Below are positions 23,809 to 31,766 of a DNA stretch of 64,000 nt, piece after piece; positions within the stretch are counted from its first letter, which is position 1, and each line of letters begins with the position of its first letter. Under the pieces are notes generated by a model that worked only from the letters and a program-made list of their open reading frames with translations, did no database searches and was not told the DNA's origin. The DNA is taken from NCBI RefSeq assembly GCF_027921845.1, contig NZ_BSEN01000009.1, forward strand, positions 38,000-101,999, read 5' to 3'. This DNA is from Leifsonia poae. GTDB taxonomy: Bacteria > Actinomycetota > Actinomycetes > Actinomycetales > Microbacteriaceae. A program made the translations under genes and the position numbers.

Positions 23809-24906
23809 TCAGGGCACTTGAATGTGCTGGTGGTTGCAGGTGTCGGCGAAGGTGTGTGTGATGTTCATCGTCGGGCCGAGAGCCACGCCAGCCTGGGCGC
23901 GGCAGTCGCTTTGACCGGCACTCGACCCGTGCGGGGCGTAGGGATCCAGCACATGGATCAATTGGATGGAGAGGTCGTCCGCGCCGGTGAGGGATCGACG
24001 GTTGAGGGCGTAGAAATCCACGGCTTTGCCCTTCCAGTGCGCCGACTTGGTCCCGGCGCCAGGTGTTGTGCCGGTGCAGCGGCGATTGAGGTCGCTGATG
24101 CCGACCTGCTGGAACGACTGGACGGCGACGACGATCAGCTGAAGGACGTGTGCGTCAATCACGCAGTTCGGGTCGGTCCCGTTAGCCATGTTGATGACCT
24201 GCTGCTGATACCGGGCCTCGAGGAAGTTCAGCTTCTTTGCCTGAATCGCTTGCACCAGCACTGCCGCGGCAGCGCGGGCGTCCGCCGGGATTTGGCACGC
24301 GCCGGCGGTTGCCCCGGTGAGCGCGGCGAGGACGTGTTGGGCGGGAGTCCAGAAGGGTGCGTAGTGATTCGGGTCCGCGTTGATCTGGACGGCGTGGGCG
24401 ACCAAGGTCGGAGCGGTGGTCTGCCAGCCCGGCACGTGGAGCATCCGCCTGTAAAACGCTGCGGCAGCGGTGGCTGGGTCCATTCGCTGGGCGGGGGTGC
24501 CGTAGCCGGCGCCCTGCTGGAAGACCCCAATAGTGGTGTTGTCGACGGCATCGCCATGGTCGAGGTTCCGTAGGCCGGACTCCCCGATCGCGACCATCAG
24601 CGCGAGCGTTTGACCGTGCGGTGGGATGTTCATCTGCTGGCCGACGGTGACGATTGTTGCGGCGATTCTCAACTGGTCCGGCCCATACCCGTCGACGCTC
24701 TGGCCGACCGCCACGCTGGGCGCGGATCCGCCGCACACTCCCCCACTGCCGAACCCGTTGGCGCCCATTGCGAGCACCATCGTGACCGGCAGAGCGACCA
24801 AGCTGGCGGGGACGACGAGGACAAGGACAGCGACGACGATCAGCAGATTCCGCGTTGCTTTTGGATGAGTGACTGCGTGCGCGGCAGCGGTTCCCGCCGT
24901 GATCAT
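23809..24906 (-). CDS. Two-domain peptidoglycan hydrolase of the T4SS
   Basis: 365 residues. One N-terminal membrane helix (NLLIVVAVLVLVVPASLVAL), then a transglycosylase-like domain with a catalytic-type Glu in VAIGESGLRN followed by GVFQQGAGYG. A C-terminal domain carries H-x6-D (SAHWKGKAVDFY) and a terminal HQHIQV that resemble M15-type carboxypeptidase zinc ligands. It probably opens the thick wall for the conjugation channel. The start overlaps the stop of the sigma-factor-like gene upstream. Confidence 0.8.
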   Translation of the reverse strand: MITAGTAAAHAVTHPKATRNLLIVVAVLVLVVPASLVALPVTMVLAMGANGFGSGGVCGGSAPSVAVGQSVDGYGPDQLRIAATIVTVGQQMNIPPHGQTLALMVAIGESGLRNLDHGDAVDNTTIGVFQQGAGYGTPAQRMDPATAAAAFYRRMLHVPGWQTTAPTLVAHAVQINADPNHYAPFWTPAQHVLAALTGATAGACQIPADARAAAAVLVQAIQAKKLNFLEARYQQQVINMANGTDPNCVIDAHVLQLIVVAVQSFQQVGISDLNRRCTGTTPGAGTKSAHWKGKAVDFYALNRRSLTGADDLSIQLIHVLDPYAPHGSSAGQSDCRAQAGVALGPTMNITHTFADTCNHQHIQVP

Positions 24907-25643
24907 GCCGAGACCTCCTGCTCGAGGACGGCCCGGGCGATCATCATCAGCCGTTTCGCCGTCGCGATCCGCGCTCGCGCCGATCCGGCGTGAATATGCA
25001 GTCTCGCGGCAATCGTGTCGGCGTCGTCGTCGATCATCTCGGCGACCTCACGGAAGCCGCCCCGCTCAGGGACGCATCGCACGACGACGGAGCCAGTGAG
25101 TGGGAGACCTGCGTCGGCGGCCGCGAGTGCAGCGCGCACGGTGTGCGCCGCTTGGCTCACGCGCTCGCGAACTGTCCGAAGCCCGCGTGCGGAGAGGTGG
25201 TGCGTGTCAGCCACGCGATCGCCGTCACCATCGGTGAGCCCCAACTCGCCCACCACTACCCAGTCGGATGGCCCGACGAAATCGGCGACCAGGCTCATCC
25301 ACCGGTTGGCTTCGAACCGACCGATCAACGCATCGAGCGGGTCGACGTCGCGGCCCGACTGAATGTCCGCCGGCAACTCATCGGTCTCAACGACCTTGCG
25401 CGCTAGTTCGCGCAGGACGACATGGCGCGTGATCCCGAAAACAAACGCGTTCGGTGTCCCTTTCGCCGGGTCATATGCGGAACAGCGGCGCCAGACCGAC
25501 TCCCGCACGATTTGCAGAACGACGTCGACATCGTTCGGCCGGCCCCACAGACGGTATCGGACGAATGAGCGCATGCTGTCGACGGTGCGGAGAAGTTCTC
25601 CGAGACGATCGTCCACCACTGCGACTTGATTTCCTCCAGCCAC
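24903..25643 (-). CDS. ECF-like sigma factor encoded on the ICE
   Basis: 246 residues. The N-terminal part matches ECF region 2 (DVDVVLQIVRESVWRRC followed by TPNAFVFGITRHVVLRELAR). The C-terminus has a region-4-like HTH (MIDDDADTIAARLHIHAGSARARI). The middle is longer than in a classical ECF factor. The start may be a downstream GTG (25619), since GGAGG lies inside the first codons. It overlaps the hydrolase gene, so it is the leading gene of that pair and a candidate regulator of transfer genes. Confidence 0.7.
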   Translation of the reverse strand: MAGGNQVAVVDDRLGELLRTVDSMRSFVRYRLWGRPNDVDVVLQIVRESVWRRCSAYDPAKGTPNAFVFGITRHVVLRELARKVVETDELPADIQSGRDVDPLDALIGRFEANRWMSLVADFVGPSDWVVVGELGLTDGDGDRVADTHHLSARGLRTVRERVSQAAHTVRAALAAADAGLPLTGSVVVRCVPERGGFREVAEMIDDDADTIAARLHIHAGSARARIATAKRLMMIARAVLEQEVSA

Positions 25644-26119
25644 GAGATCACAACCTTCCTTGCATGGAGGTGGCTAATGCGAAGGATCGGGTTCGAGCCG
25701 TGAGGCCCGTTAGAACAGCGGTGCGACCTGGCGCGCGTGGGCGCGCGAAAGCCCACCTGGGCAAGGGAGTGTGGATGAGCCGAGCAGCGCCGAAGTCATG
25801 GGGCTCGGGGCGGCGCCCCCGGATTCGATGGTGGAGCGGCGACTTCGACTCTGAAGTGCGGGAGTCTCAGCCACGATGCGTCACCGCCGCCCTGACTCGA
25901 ATCGCGAGTCCGGCGTAACGGCAAGTGGGGTAAGAATCAGCCGCTCCATTTGGTGCCGCACGCTACCCCTGAATAGGGGTCACAATGCAGCGGCGCGCCG
26001 GGTGCACCGGCTGTTCTACTGACAGCTCTCGCATTGCACAGCATCCGACGGATCTACCGGCACCAAGTAGCCGTCCACGAAGTCCTGAATCGGCCCGGTT
26101 TGCGCCTCGACCGGCACCG
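25644..26119. other. Largely non-coding ICE region
   Basis: 476 bases between the sigma-like gene and the excisionase-like gene. It contains GTGGGC-GCGCGCGAAA-GCCCAC near 25738-25757, a short inverted repeat, and one possible 47-codon frame (25775-25918). Otherwise nothing supported. Confidence 0.4.
25775..25918 (+). CDS. Possible 47-residue hypothetical protein
   Basis: ATG preceded by GGGAG at suitable distance; the product is basic and Trp/Arg rich at the start (WGSGRRPRIRWW) and ends in TAALTRIASPA. No family recognised. It is kept only because of the ribosome binding site and its isolated position; it could be chance. Confidence 0.25.
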   Translation: MSRAAPKSWGSGRRPRIRWWSGDFDSEVRESQPRCVTAALTRIASPA

Positions 26120-26317
26120 CTACGCCAGCATCGACGTCGCGGTCTGAATCCCCGATTCCAGCCATGCGATCACCTCCGCACGCTTGTAATAGACCCGGTG
26201 CGAGGTCGGCTTGTAGAAGCGCGGCCCCTGGTGGCGGTAGCGAAGCTGCGCCAGCGCTGCCACCGACAGTCCAGTGAGTTCGGCCGCGTCAGCGGGCCGA
26301 ATGAATTCCCCAATCAT
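26120..26317 (-). CDS. Excisionase-like (AlpA/MerR-type) helix-turn-helix protein
   Basis: 65 residues: FIRPADAAELTGLSVAALAQLRY is a MerR-type HTH and RVYYKRAEVIAWLES the matching wing, the architecture of Xis/AlpA recombination directionality factors. Located near the right att end, as expected for an ICE. An integrase partner is not present in the window. It is divergent from the XRE regulator. Confidence 0.82.
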   Translation of the reverse strand: MIGEFIRPADAAELTGLSVAALAQLRYRHQGPRFYKPTSHRVYYKRAEVIAWLESGIQTATSMLA

Positions 26318-26418
26318 CTCGCATCCTCCGTTTCGACAACGAGAGTTTTCATGTGTTGTGAAACCGACAATACCACTAATCGCTGGATTGACAACAGAGG
26401 CCGCACTAAGCTGTCAAC
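26318..26418. promoter_or_regulatory. Divergent promoter region between xis-like and XRE genes
   Basis: Contains TTGACAAC at 26392 and TGTCAAC close to the XRE start, an inverted pair that also looks like a -35 box with the promoter of the XRE gene. GTTGTGAAAC and GTTTCGACAAC on the left side are related half-sites. Typical of a phage-like lysogeny switch; no direct evidence of binding. Confidence 0.45.
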
Positions 26419-27009
26419 ATGGCGGATTTCCGAGGTGAACAAACGGTCGGAGCGCGGATCAAACTGGCTCGGCGGCAGCGTGGGTTCCGCACCACACGCG
26501 AGCTGGCGGAAGCCATCCCCGGAGGCAATGTCACAGAGGCGGTGCTGGAGAACATTGAGTCGGGACGAAAGGCAGACATCAGCGTCAGCCAGCTCCTGAA
26601 TATCGCCCGGGGGCTCAACGTTCCGCCTTCGATGCTTCTCGCCCCGTTGGGAAGGCCGAACGCCGAGCTGGACCTGCCGAATCTCAGCGACGACTTTGAC
26701 GGCATGAGTGCGGCCGAGTTCGACTGCTGGCTCTCTGCAACGCCGGCGAGTTCATACCGGCCGCGCCTGGCAGCCGAACGTTCTGACATCCAGACACTGA
26801 CGTCGCTTCGGGAGCTCGGCACGCTTCAACGCGAACTCAAGCGCCTTCAACTCGTGCTCCAGGTGCAGATGATGTCAAGCGACGAGAACTTAGACAACTC
26901 CAACCGGGAAGTGCAGGAGCGATTCAAATACATCAGTCAGGAAGCCACTCGGGTCACCGATCTTCTCTCAAGCGATGGCCTGCTGGATCTGGAGGCCGCG
27001 CGCGAATGA
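26419..27009 (+). CDS. XRE-family regulator with C-terminal coiled coil
   Basis: 196 residues. N-terminal Cro/CI-type HTH (GARIKLARRQRGFRTTRELAEAI ... NIESGRKADISVSQLLNIA) followed by LNVPPSMLL. The C-terminal half is helical with heptad character (LRELGTLQRELKRLQLVLQ). Divergent from the excisionase-like gene, so it probably controls maintenance versus excision or transfer of the element. The effector is unknown. Confidence 0.82.
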   Translation: MADFRGEQTVGARIKLARRQRGFRTTRELAEAIPGGNVTEAVLENIESGRKADISVSQLLNIARGLNVPPSMLLAPLGRPNAELDLPNLSDDFDGMSAAEFDCWLSATPASSYRPRLAAERSDIQTLTSLRELGTLQRELKRLQLVLQVQMMSSDENLDNSNREVQERFKYISQEATRVTDLLSSDGLLDLEAARE

Positions 27010-27339
27010 ACGAAGACCCGCGCCCACGGCGCGGCTAACATCAGCGAGACGGGATGACTGTGCTGAGGACTCGGTAAGCATCGCTCGCGGGTGCGTGCGC
27101 CCGATGGCGGCTGCCAACCCGGCGGGAGATGCGCGCCGCCGAACCAGGGTCGGCTCGAAGTATGGCCGCGATGCCGGCCAGCAATCGGCGGTCAACGTCT
27201 CTTGGAGAACTGCCTGCCCGGACAACTCAGAGTGCGCTTGCTACCTCATCGCTGAGGCTCCGGTCGGCGACCAATGCATAGTTCTGAAGATGTTCGAGGT
27301 AGAGAATCGGCGAGAAGAGCGATCTGCGCACTACACCGC
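27010..27339. other. Intergenic stretch without a supported gene
   Basis: 330 bases between the XRE gene and the membrane coiled-coil gene. A plus-strand frame across it is antisense to the next gene at its end and has no ribosome binding site. No repeats noticed. Confidence 0.4.
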
Positions 27340-27855
27340 CTACCTCCCGGAGATAGCTCCAATCACAAGAGTGGCTCCCACGCCGGCTGCAAAGGACACG
27401 AACGCAACAACCACTTGAAACAATCGATCGGCGCGGCCGTCCTTCCGCAGGGCTTCGTTCAGTTCCGACCTCACTAGAGATTGCGCAGAAAGTAGCGCGG
27501 GCCGGCTAATCGCAGCGATGTTCTCTGCGTCTGCAGCTTCCGCTTTCAGCCTATTGACCTCAGCGAGCCGAATTGTGAACTCGTCAGTAACCTCGGAACT
27601 CAGCTGGCTCAGTCGTTCACTCAAACGCGATAACTCGGTGATTTTCTTGTCCAGTGACCAGTTTCCGGGGCCGCCAGCATTTTGAAGACCACGCGGAAGG
27701 CTCCGGCTGCCGTCCTCGAACAGTTGACTGCTGGCGTCCTGTTTGACCTGACGTCGTAATTGCGACCGGCGAGCGAATGCGCTCAGGGAAGTGACGGCAA
27801 CGGAAACTATTGCGCCCACGATGGCGACGGCGAACGACGCGAAGAATGTTTCCAC
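27340..27855 (-). CDS. Membrane protein with central coiled coil
   Basis: 171 residues: an N-terminal helix (FFASFAVAIVGAIVSVAVT), a basic juxtamembrane segment (ARRSQLRRQVK), a long heptad region (KKITELSRLSERLSQLSSEV continuing to ADAENIAA) and a C-terminal helix (FVSFAAGVGATLVIGAI). Last gene before the right att end. It recalls small membrane-anchored accessory or exclusion proteins of mobile elements, but nothing proves such a role. Confidence 0.6.
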   Translation of the reverse strand: METFFASFAVAIVGAIVSVAVTSLSAFARRSQLRRQVKQDASSQLFEDGSRSLPRGLQNAGGPGNWSLDKKITELSRLSERLSQLSSEVTDEFTIRLAEVNRLKAEAADAENIAAISRPALLSAQSLVRSELNEALRKDGRADRLFQVVVAFVSFAAGVGATLVIGAISGR

Positions 27856-28143
27856 CTTAGAAGCCTCCTAGTCAAAGTCGCTTGATTCTAGGATCCCTAG
27901 CATGTCGGACACTCGTGCTGACGGGGCGCCATTGAAGTGGGCGACTCGGCTGACCTACGTTGGTGGGCTTGAGAGGTCACGGGATTCATGAAGTGCGTCG
28001 AAGCCGATGGAGGGTTACTCCCGTGCCCACACTTTGCCCACAAAATTCTGAGATCGGGGCAAATCACCGAGATAACAGGAGATGCAACTCCCGCGGAATT
28101 CCGCGGAAGTTGGCCGTTCCGAGCGGCACGCGCGGGCCTCGCT
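27856..28143. other. Non-coding right end of the ICE
   Basis: No supported gene. It contains a 28-bp near-perfect palindrome (28085-28112) and abuts the tRNA fragment. Small open frames on both strands here are chance reading of the att region. Confidence 0.5.
28085..28112. repeat. 28-bp palindrome beside the att site
   Basis: Centre CCGCGGAATTCCGCGG is a perfect 16-bp palindrome. It extends on both sides through AACTC/AAGTT to 28 bp with a single mismatched pair. It lies 32 bases from the tRNA fragment. It could be an arm-type integrase or Xis site or a structured terminator; undetermined. Confidence 0.6.
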
Positions 28144-28171
28144 GGGGGTTCGAATCCCCCATTCTCCGCCA
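28144..28171 (+). other. 3' tRNA fragment: right attachment site (attR) of the ICE
   Basis: T-arm GGGGG-TTCGAAT-CCCCC, followed by acceptor half ATTCTCC, discriminator G and CCA. The matching 5' acceptor half GGAGAAT and an anticodon arm are absent upstream, so this is only the 3' portion left when an element integrates into a tRNA gene (probably a tRNA-Ser, judging by the acceptor sequence). The host tRNA terminator follows directly. Confidence 0.72.
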
Positions 28172-28186
28172 ATTTTCGTAGACGTT

Positions 28187-28230
28187 GAAGGCCCTGAAAT
28201 CCGCGTGATCATGCGGAAGTCGGGGCCTTC
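28187..28230 (+). terminator. Hairpin terminator of the target tRNA
   Basis: GAAGGCCC pairs with GGGCCTTC, with an inner TCCGC/GCGGA stem. The position 15 bases after CCA is typical of tRNA terminators and marks this side as original chromosome. Confidence 0.65.
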
Positions 28231-28270
28231 GCTCTTCGCTCACGCGTTCTGTGATGTCGTATCCGTGTGA

Positions 28271-28334
28271 TGCATCAGGACATCTCTGACGATTCTGCAT
28301 CAGGACGTTCCTGACAGTTCATGTATCAGGACAC
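28271..28334. mobile_element. Probable remnant end of an insertion sequence
   Basis: Two 20-bp direct repeats, TGCATCAGGACATCTCTGAC and TGCATCAGGACGTTCCTGAC (17 of 20 identical), then a partial third TGTATCAGGACA, at 25-27 bp period. Each contains a TCAGGA...CTGA symmetry. Repeats of this TCAGGAC type resemble termini of IS481-like elements of actinobacteria (from memory). No transposase is adjacent, so only an end remains. Confidence 0.4.
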
Positions 28335-28383
28335 AGCGGCCGGTGATGTTCGTTGAGCGCTCATCGGTGTTCTCTGCTCGTAG

Positions 28384-29163
28384 TCATCCGACCCGAATCA
28401 AGAAGGGGTCAATAACCGCCCAGGTCGCCTCGGGGTTCTCAAGGTGGGGCAGGTGCCCGGCAGCGGGCACCTCGGCGAATTCTGCACCCGGGATCGCTTC
28501 GCTTACGGCGCGTCCGTAGGCGGGGGCGACGACTCGGTCGCTTTCGCCGAACACAACGAGGGTCGGGACGTTGATGGTGCGGAGCCTTTCGAGCAGTGAC
28601 GGGTCGCTCATCTCCCGTCCCGCGACGGCGGCCATGGTCTGGCCGTTCGCCTGCTGCATCGCCCGTTGCTGCTCGGTGAACCCGGCAGGGTCCAGGTAGC
28701 CGCGGTCGGGGTCGTGCCAGGCGATCTCCGCGAGTCCGCGGGCGTCGAGGGCGAAGAAATCCGCGATCGGTTCACCCTCGACGACGACACCGACGCCGTC
28801 GATGTCGACCACGGCACGTATCACGCCCGTGTACTTGTCGTCTGCGGCAGCCTGCGCGGCCATCTCGAGCGCGATCCATCCGCCGATGGACGAGCCGACC
28901 AGGGTCACGTCGCGGCCGCCTTCGGCGAGGAGACGGTCGAGGTACGCGGCAGCGATGGCCGCGACAGAGTCGATGTCGTCTGGCCGAGACGTGCCGTTCC
29001 AGCCTGGGTGCGTCGGCGCGAGGGTGTGGAACGAGGGCGCGAGGTGGCCGACGATCGGAGCGATGGTTTGGGGGCCGCCGCCGCCGTGCAGGACAAGCGC
29101 GATGCGGGCATCGGGGTCGCCGACCTGGAGGACTTCGAGGCTGTCGAGAATAGAAGGGGCCAT
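28384..29163 (-). CDS. Alpha/beta hydrolase
   Basis: 259 residues, cytoplasmic. Oxyanion-hole motif LVLHGGGG, nucleophile elbow VGSSIGGW, acid in FGESDRV and catalytic His in AAGHLPHLE: a complete Ser-Asp-His triad. The substrate is unknown. Divergent from a MarR regulator across a 54-base AT-rich gap carrying a palindrome, so MarR control is likely. The mRNA may be leaderless: TAGGTT lies 8 bases before the ATG. Confidence 0.88.
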   Translation of the reverse strand: MAPSILDSLEVLQVGDPDARIALVLHGGGGPQTIAPIVGHLAPSFHTLAPTHPGWNGTSRPDDIDSVAAIAAAYLDRLLAEGGRDVTLVGSSIGGWIALEMAAQAAADDKYTGVIRAVVDIDGVGVVVEGEPIADFFALDARGLAEIAWHDPDRGYLDPAGFTEQQRAMQQANGQTMAAVAGREMSDPSLLERLRTINVPTLVVFGESDRVVAPAYGRAVSEAIPGAEFAEVPAAGHLPHLENPEATWAVIDPFLIRVG

Positions 29164-29180
29164 GAGAATTCAACCTAACT

Positions 29181-29203
29181 AAACATGTTTATTTAATAAT
29201 GTT
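29181..29203. promoter_or_regulatory. Candidate MarR operator
   Basis: AAACATGTTT is a perfect 10-bp palindrome; a second half ATGTT follows in an unusually AT-rich stretch between the divergent hydrolase and MarR genes. Position fits autoregulation. Confidence 0.45.
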
Positions 29204-29217
29204 GATACAGTAGCACC

Positions 29218-29631
29218 ATGGCGATAGGTCTGGAAATGCTCGGGCAGACGATCAAGCGGGCGCAGTATCGTAACCACCGGACGATGGATGCGGCCCTGCG
29301 GGAGCTGGGGGTGACCCTCGTACAGTGGGACGCCCTGCGCGCGATCGAGCGGATGCCCGGCGCCTCCGGTCACGACCTCGCTGTTGCGACGTTCCAGAGC
29401 GACCAGGCGTTCGGGACTCTAGCGAATCGGCTCGACCAACGTGGGTTGATCGCGAGGACCGCCGGGCACGGGCGGCGCATCGAGCACACCCTTACGGACG
29501 AGGGCCGCCAGATGCTCGTCGACGGGCACGCTATCGCAGGCAGCGTGCTTGCCGACCTCTTCAGCCCGCTCGCTGAAGAGGACCGTGCGACCCTCCTCCG
29601 ACTGCTGCAAACCCTGACGACGGGCGACTGA
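29218..29631 (+). CDS. MarR-family regulator
   Basis: 137 residues with the MarR winged helix: QWDALRAIERMPGASGHDLAVATFQSDQ (split here as two helices), then FGTLANRLDQRGLI and the wing HGRRIEHTLTDEG. Divergent from the alpha/beta hydrolase. It probably represses that gene and itself through the palindrome in between; the ligand is unknown. Confidence 0.88.
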   Translation: MAIGLEMLGQTIKRAQYRNHRTMDAALRELGVTLVQWDALRAIERMPGASGHDLAVATFQSDQAFGTLANRLDQRGLIARTAGHGRRIEHTLTDEGRQMLVDGHAIAGSVLADLFSPLAEEDRATLLRLLQTLTTGD

Positions 29632-29718
29632 TGACCATCCGGTCGTGGGCCGACGGTGGAAGAGATGAAGGTGTTGAAAATGCGTCGGTAGTGTTGAGGC
29701 GTTCGACGAGGAGGACGG

Positions 29719-30495
29719 ATGAAGCGCTGCAGTGAAGTCGCGCCCGGGGTGTTCGTCGCGACCAGTCGAAAGATGTTGACCACTTCGACCATGCTGGTCG
29801 GGCAGGGCGACGCCTTGCTCATCGATCCGGCGTGGCTACCCGACGAACTCGATGCGATCGCGGCGAGCATCCGCGAACGACAGCTCAACGTTGTCGGCGG
29901 CTTTGCCACCCACGCTCACTACGACCACCTACTCTGGCACCCGGGGTTCGGAGAGGCACCACGTTGGGCTTCGGCCAAGACCGCACAACTCGCAGACCTT
30001 GAGCGACCAGCGCTGGTCAAGCAGCTCGGCGCGGGATTTCCCCGGCAGCTCGTCAATGTGATGGGAAGGGTTCGGGCGGTCGACGGCCGCATCCCGGCAG
30101 CCTCCGTTCCTGACGGCTTCGAAGTCGAACTCATCGTCCACGATGCCCACGCCCCTGGCCACACCGCCCTTTGGCTGCCTCGGCAGCGGGTGCTCATCGC
30201 CGGCGATATGCTCAGCGATGTGGAGCTACCACTGCCGTACCATCCGGACAACCTTCCGTTGTACGTCGATGCTCTGGATCTGCTCTCGCCGATCGTCGAA
30301 CAAGCCAGGGTCGTTGTCCCAGGCCATGGCAACGTTGGAAACGACGCGCGGGCTCGCCTAGACGCGGACCGCCGCTACATCGATGAGCTGTCACGCCGAG
30401 GGACATCCGACGACGTCCGAGTAAGGAACTCCGGGATGGCTGAAGCCCATGAAAACATGCGGAGACTCCTTCAAGAGGCGGACACTGACCGCTAG
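29719..30495 (+). CDS. Metallo-beta-lactamase-fold hydrolase
   Basis: 258 residues with the MBL zinc signature: THAHYDH (HxHxDH) near residue 60, HAPGHT, the bridging Asp in LIAGDMLSD and the late His in VVPGHGN. This is a broad family of hydrolases; the protein lacks a signal peptide, so it is cytoplasmic and unlikely to be a secreted beta-lactamase. GAGGAGG ribosome binding site before the ATG. Confidence 0.87.
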   Translation: MKRCSEVAPGVFVATSRKMLTTSTMLVGQGDALLIDPAWLPDELDAIAASIRERQLNVVGGFATHAHYDHLLWHPGFGEAPRWASAKTAQLADLERPALVKQLGAGFPRQLVNVMGRVRAVDGRIPAASVPDGFEVELIVHDAHAPGHTALWLPRQRVLIAGDMLSDVELPLPYHPDNLPLYVDALDLLSPIVEQARVVVPGHGNVGNDARARLDADRRYIDELSRRGTSDDVRVRNSGMAEAHENMRRLLQEADTDR

Positions 30496-30526
30496 CCGAT
30501 CCCTCCGCTGCCTGGGTCGTGAGGAC

Positions 30527-31612
30527 TTACCGTGTTCTGAATCGTGCCGGGCGGCTGTGTTCGAGTTCGCGTGCCATGAGCCCGTCGAGGAGTTCGGCGG
30601 TGACCAACCGTCCAACGGATGCCGCGAGCGTTATGGCTGAGTGCATAACCGCGACGTACAGGCCCGGGGTGCCGGGTACCGGTCCGATGATTGGCTCTCC
30701 ATCTGCTGGCATGGGCCGCCATCCGATCTCGGCCGAGCGTGCCCGGACCTCGTCGTTGCTGTCCAGCATGGTGTTGATACGTCGTTCTGCCTCGGTTGCG
30801 GTTTCTGTCAGGTCGCCTCGGGATCGCTCGCCCGAGTATTCGACCGGCGCAAGAAGCTGACCGTTTGGAAGTTGGCGTACTTCTACGTCCGGGGACATCA
30901 GTACGTGTTGGACGAGTCCCGCGGGCGCGTCTAGACGGACCAGAACTGTCGGGGACGCATCCACGGGAAGATCGAAACCAACCCCGCGGCACAGCGCGAC
31001 ACTGCCGAGCCCGCAGGCGAGGACCACCACTGATGCGCTGATCACTTCCGATGCTGTCTTCACACCTCGCACGACGCCCTCGTCTTCGATGAGACCGACG
31101 ACCACCTGCCCGAGCCGCACATCCGCACCGAGTTTCGCGGCTTCTTCAAGCAATAACTCGGTCGCCGCGACAGGTTCGATGCTGCCATCCTGCTCTCGGT
31201 ACTGAACATCGCGAGCTGCAACCCGAAGAGATGGCTCAAGCTCCGACGTGTCATCGACCGTGTTCACGAGGCCCATTTCGTCGGGGTCCTCGTGACCCCA
31301 CACCAGGGAACCTTGCCAGGAGATCGGGAAATCAGGAAGCGCCTGAGCGATACGGTGCCAGTCATCGATGGCGAGGTAGCGAAGCGGAGCAGACGGAAGG
31401 CGGCTTGAGACCGGCCGACCAACCCACCCGAAAGATGACCCCGTGGCCCCGCTAGCTGGAAGGCCCTGATCAAGCACAACCACGTCCGCACCCCGCTCGG
31501 CAAGGTGATATGCGATCGACGAACCAGTAATACCGGCACCCACAACCACAACCCGCTCACCCGTGCCCGCCACAAGCCACCCATCTTCTCCGTCATGAGC
31601 CCTACCCGGCAT
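30527..31612 (-). CDS. FAD-dependent D-amino-acid-oxidase-family oxidoreductase
   Basis: About 361 residues. Dinucleotide-binding motif VVVGAGITGSSIAYHLAERG and DxG end (VVLDQG), then the DAO fold with VVLACGLGS and a late GEPIIGPVPGTPGLYVAVMH. It oxidises an amine or amino acid substrate that is not identifiable. Start uncertain: ATG 31612 chosen over a much longer frame to 31783; a GTG about 15 codons further in has GGAGAAG upstream. Convergent with the MBL hydrolase, 31 bases apart. Confidence 0.83.
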   Translation of the reverse strand: MPGRAHDGEDGWLVAGTGERVVVVGAGITGSSIAYHLAERGADVVVLDQGLPASGATGSSFGWVGRPVSSRLPSAPLRYLAIDDWHRIAQALPDFPISWQGSLVWGHEDPDEMGLVNTVDDTSELEPSLRVAARDVQYREQDGSIEPVAATELLLEEAAKLGADVRLGQVVVGLIEDEGVVRGVKTASEVISASVVVLACGLGSVALCRGVGFDLPVDASPTVLVRLDAPAGLVQHVLMSPDVEVRQLPNGQLLAPVEYSGERSRGDLTETATEAERRINTMLDSNDEVRARSAEIGWRPMPADGEPIIGPVPGTPGLYVAVMHSAITLAASVGRLVTAELLDGLMARELEHSRPARFRTR

Positions 31613-31766
31613 CTTGATCAGTGTGACACTCCCCCGACTCGAGAAACGAACGACGACGCTCGGCGTCGGCACCTGAATCGGTACGCCGAGTGCTGCGCGA
31701 CCACGCACACGACACCGAAGACCCATTGACCGTCGGCTATCGGGCGGTGCCCGATGCTCGCTGTTG

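Noticed and set aside
26975..27418. 147-codon plus-strand frame after the XRE gene
   Set aside because: Begins inside the XRE gene, has no ribosome binding site and ends antisense to the coiled-coil gene.
28079..28171. Full tRNA-Ser gene ending at the CCA
   Set aside because: The 5' candidate GGAGATG does not pair fully with ATTCTCC, and no D-arm or anticodon arm can be folded; only the 3' part is tRNA.
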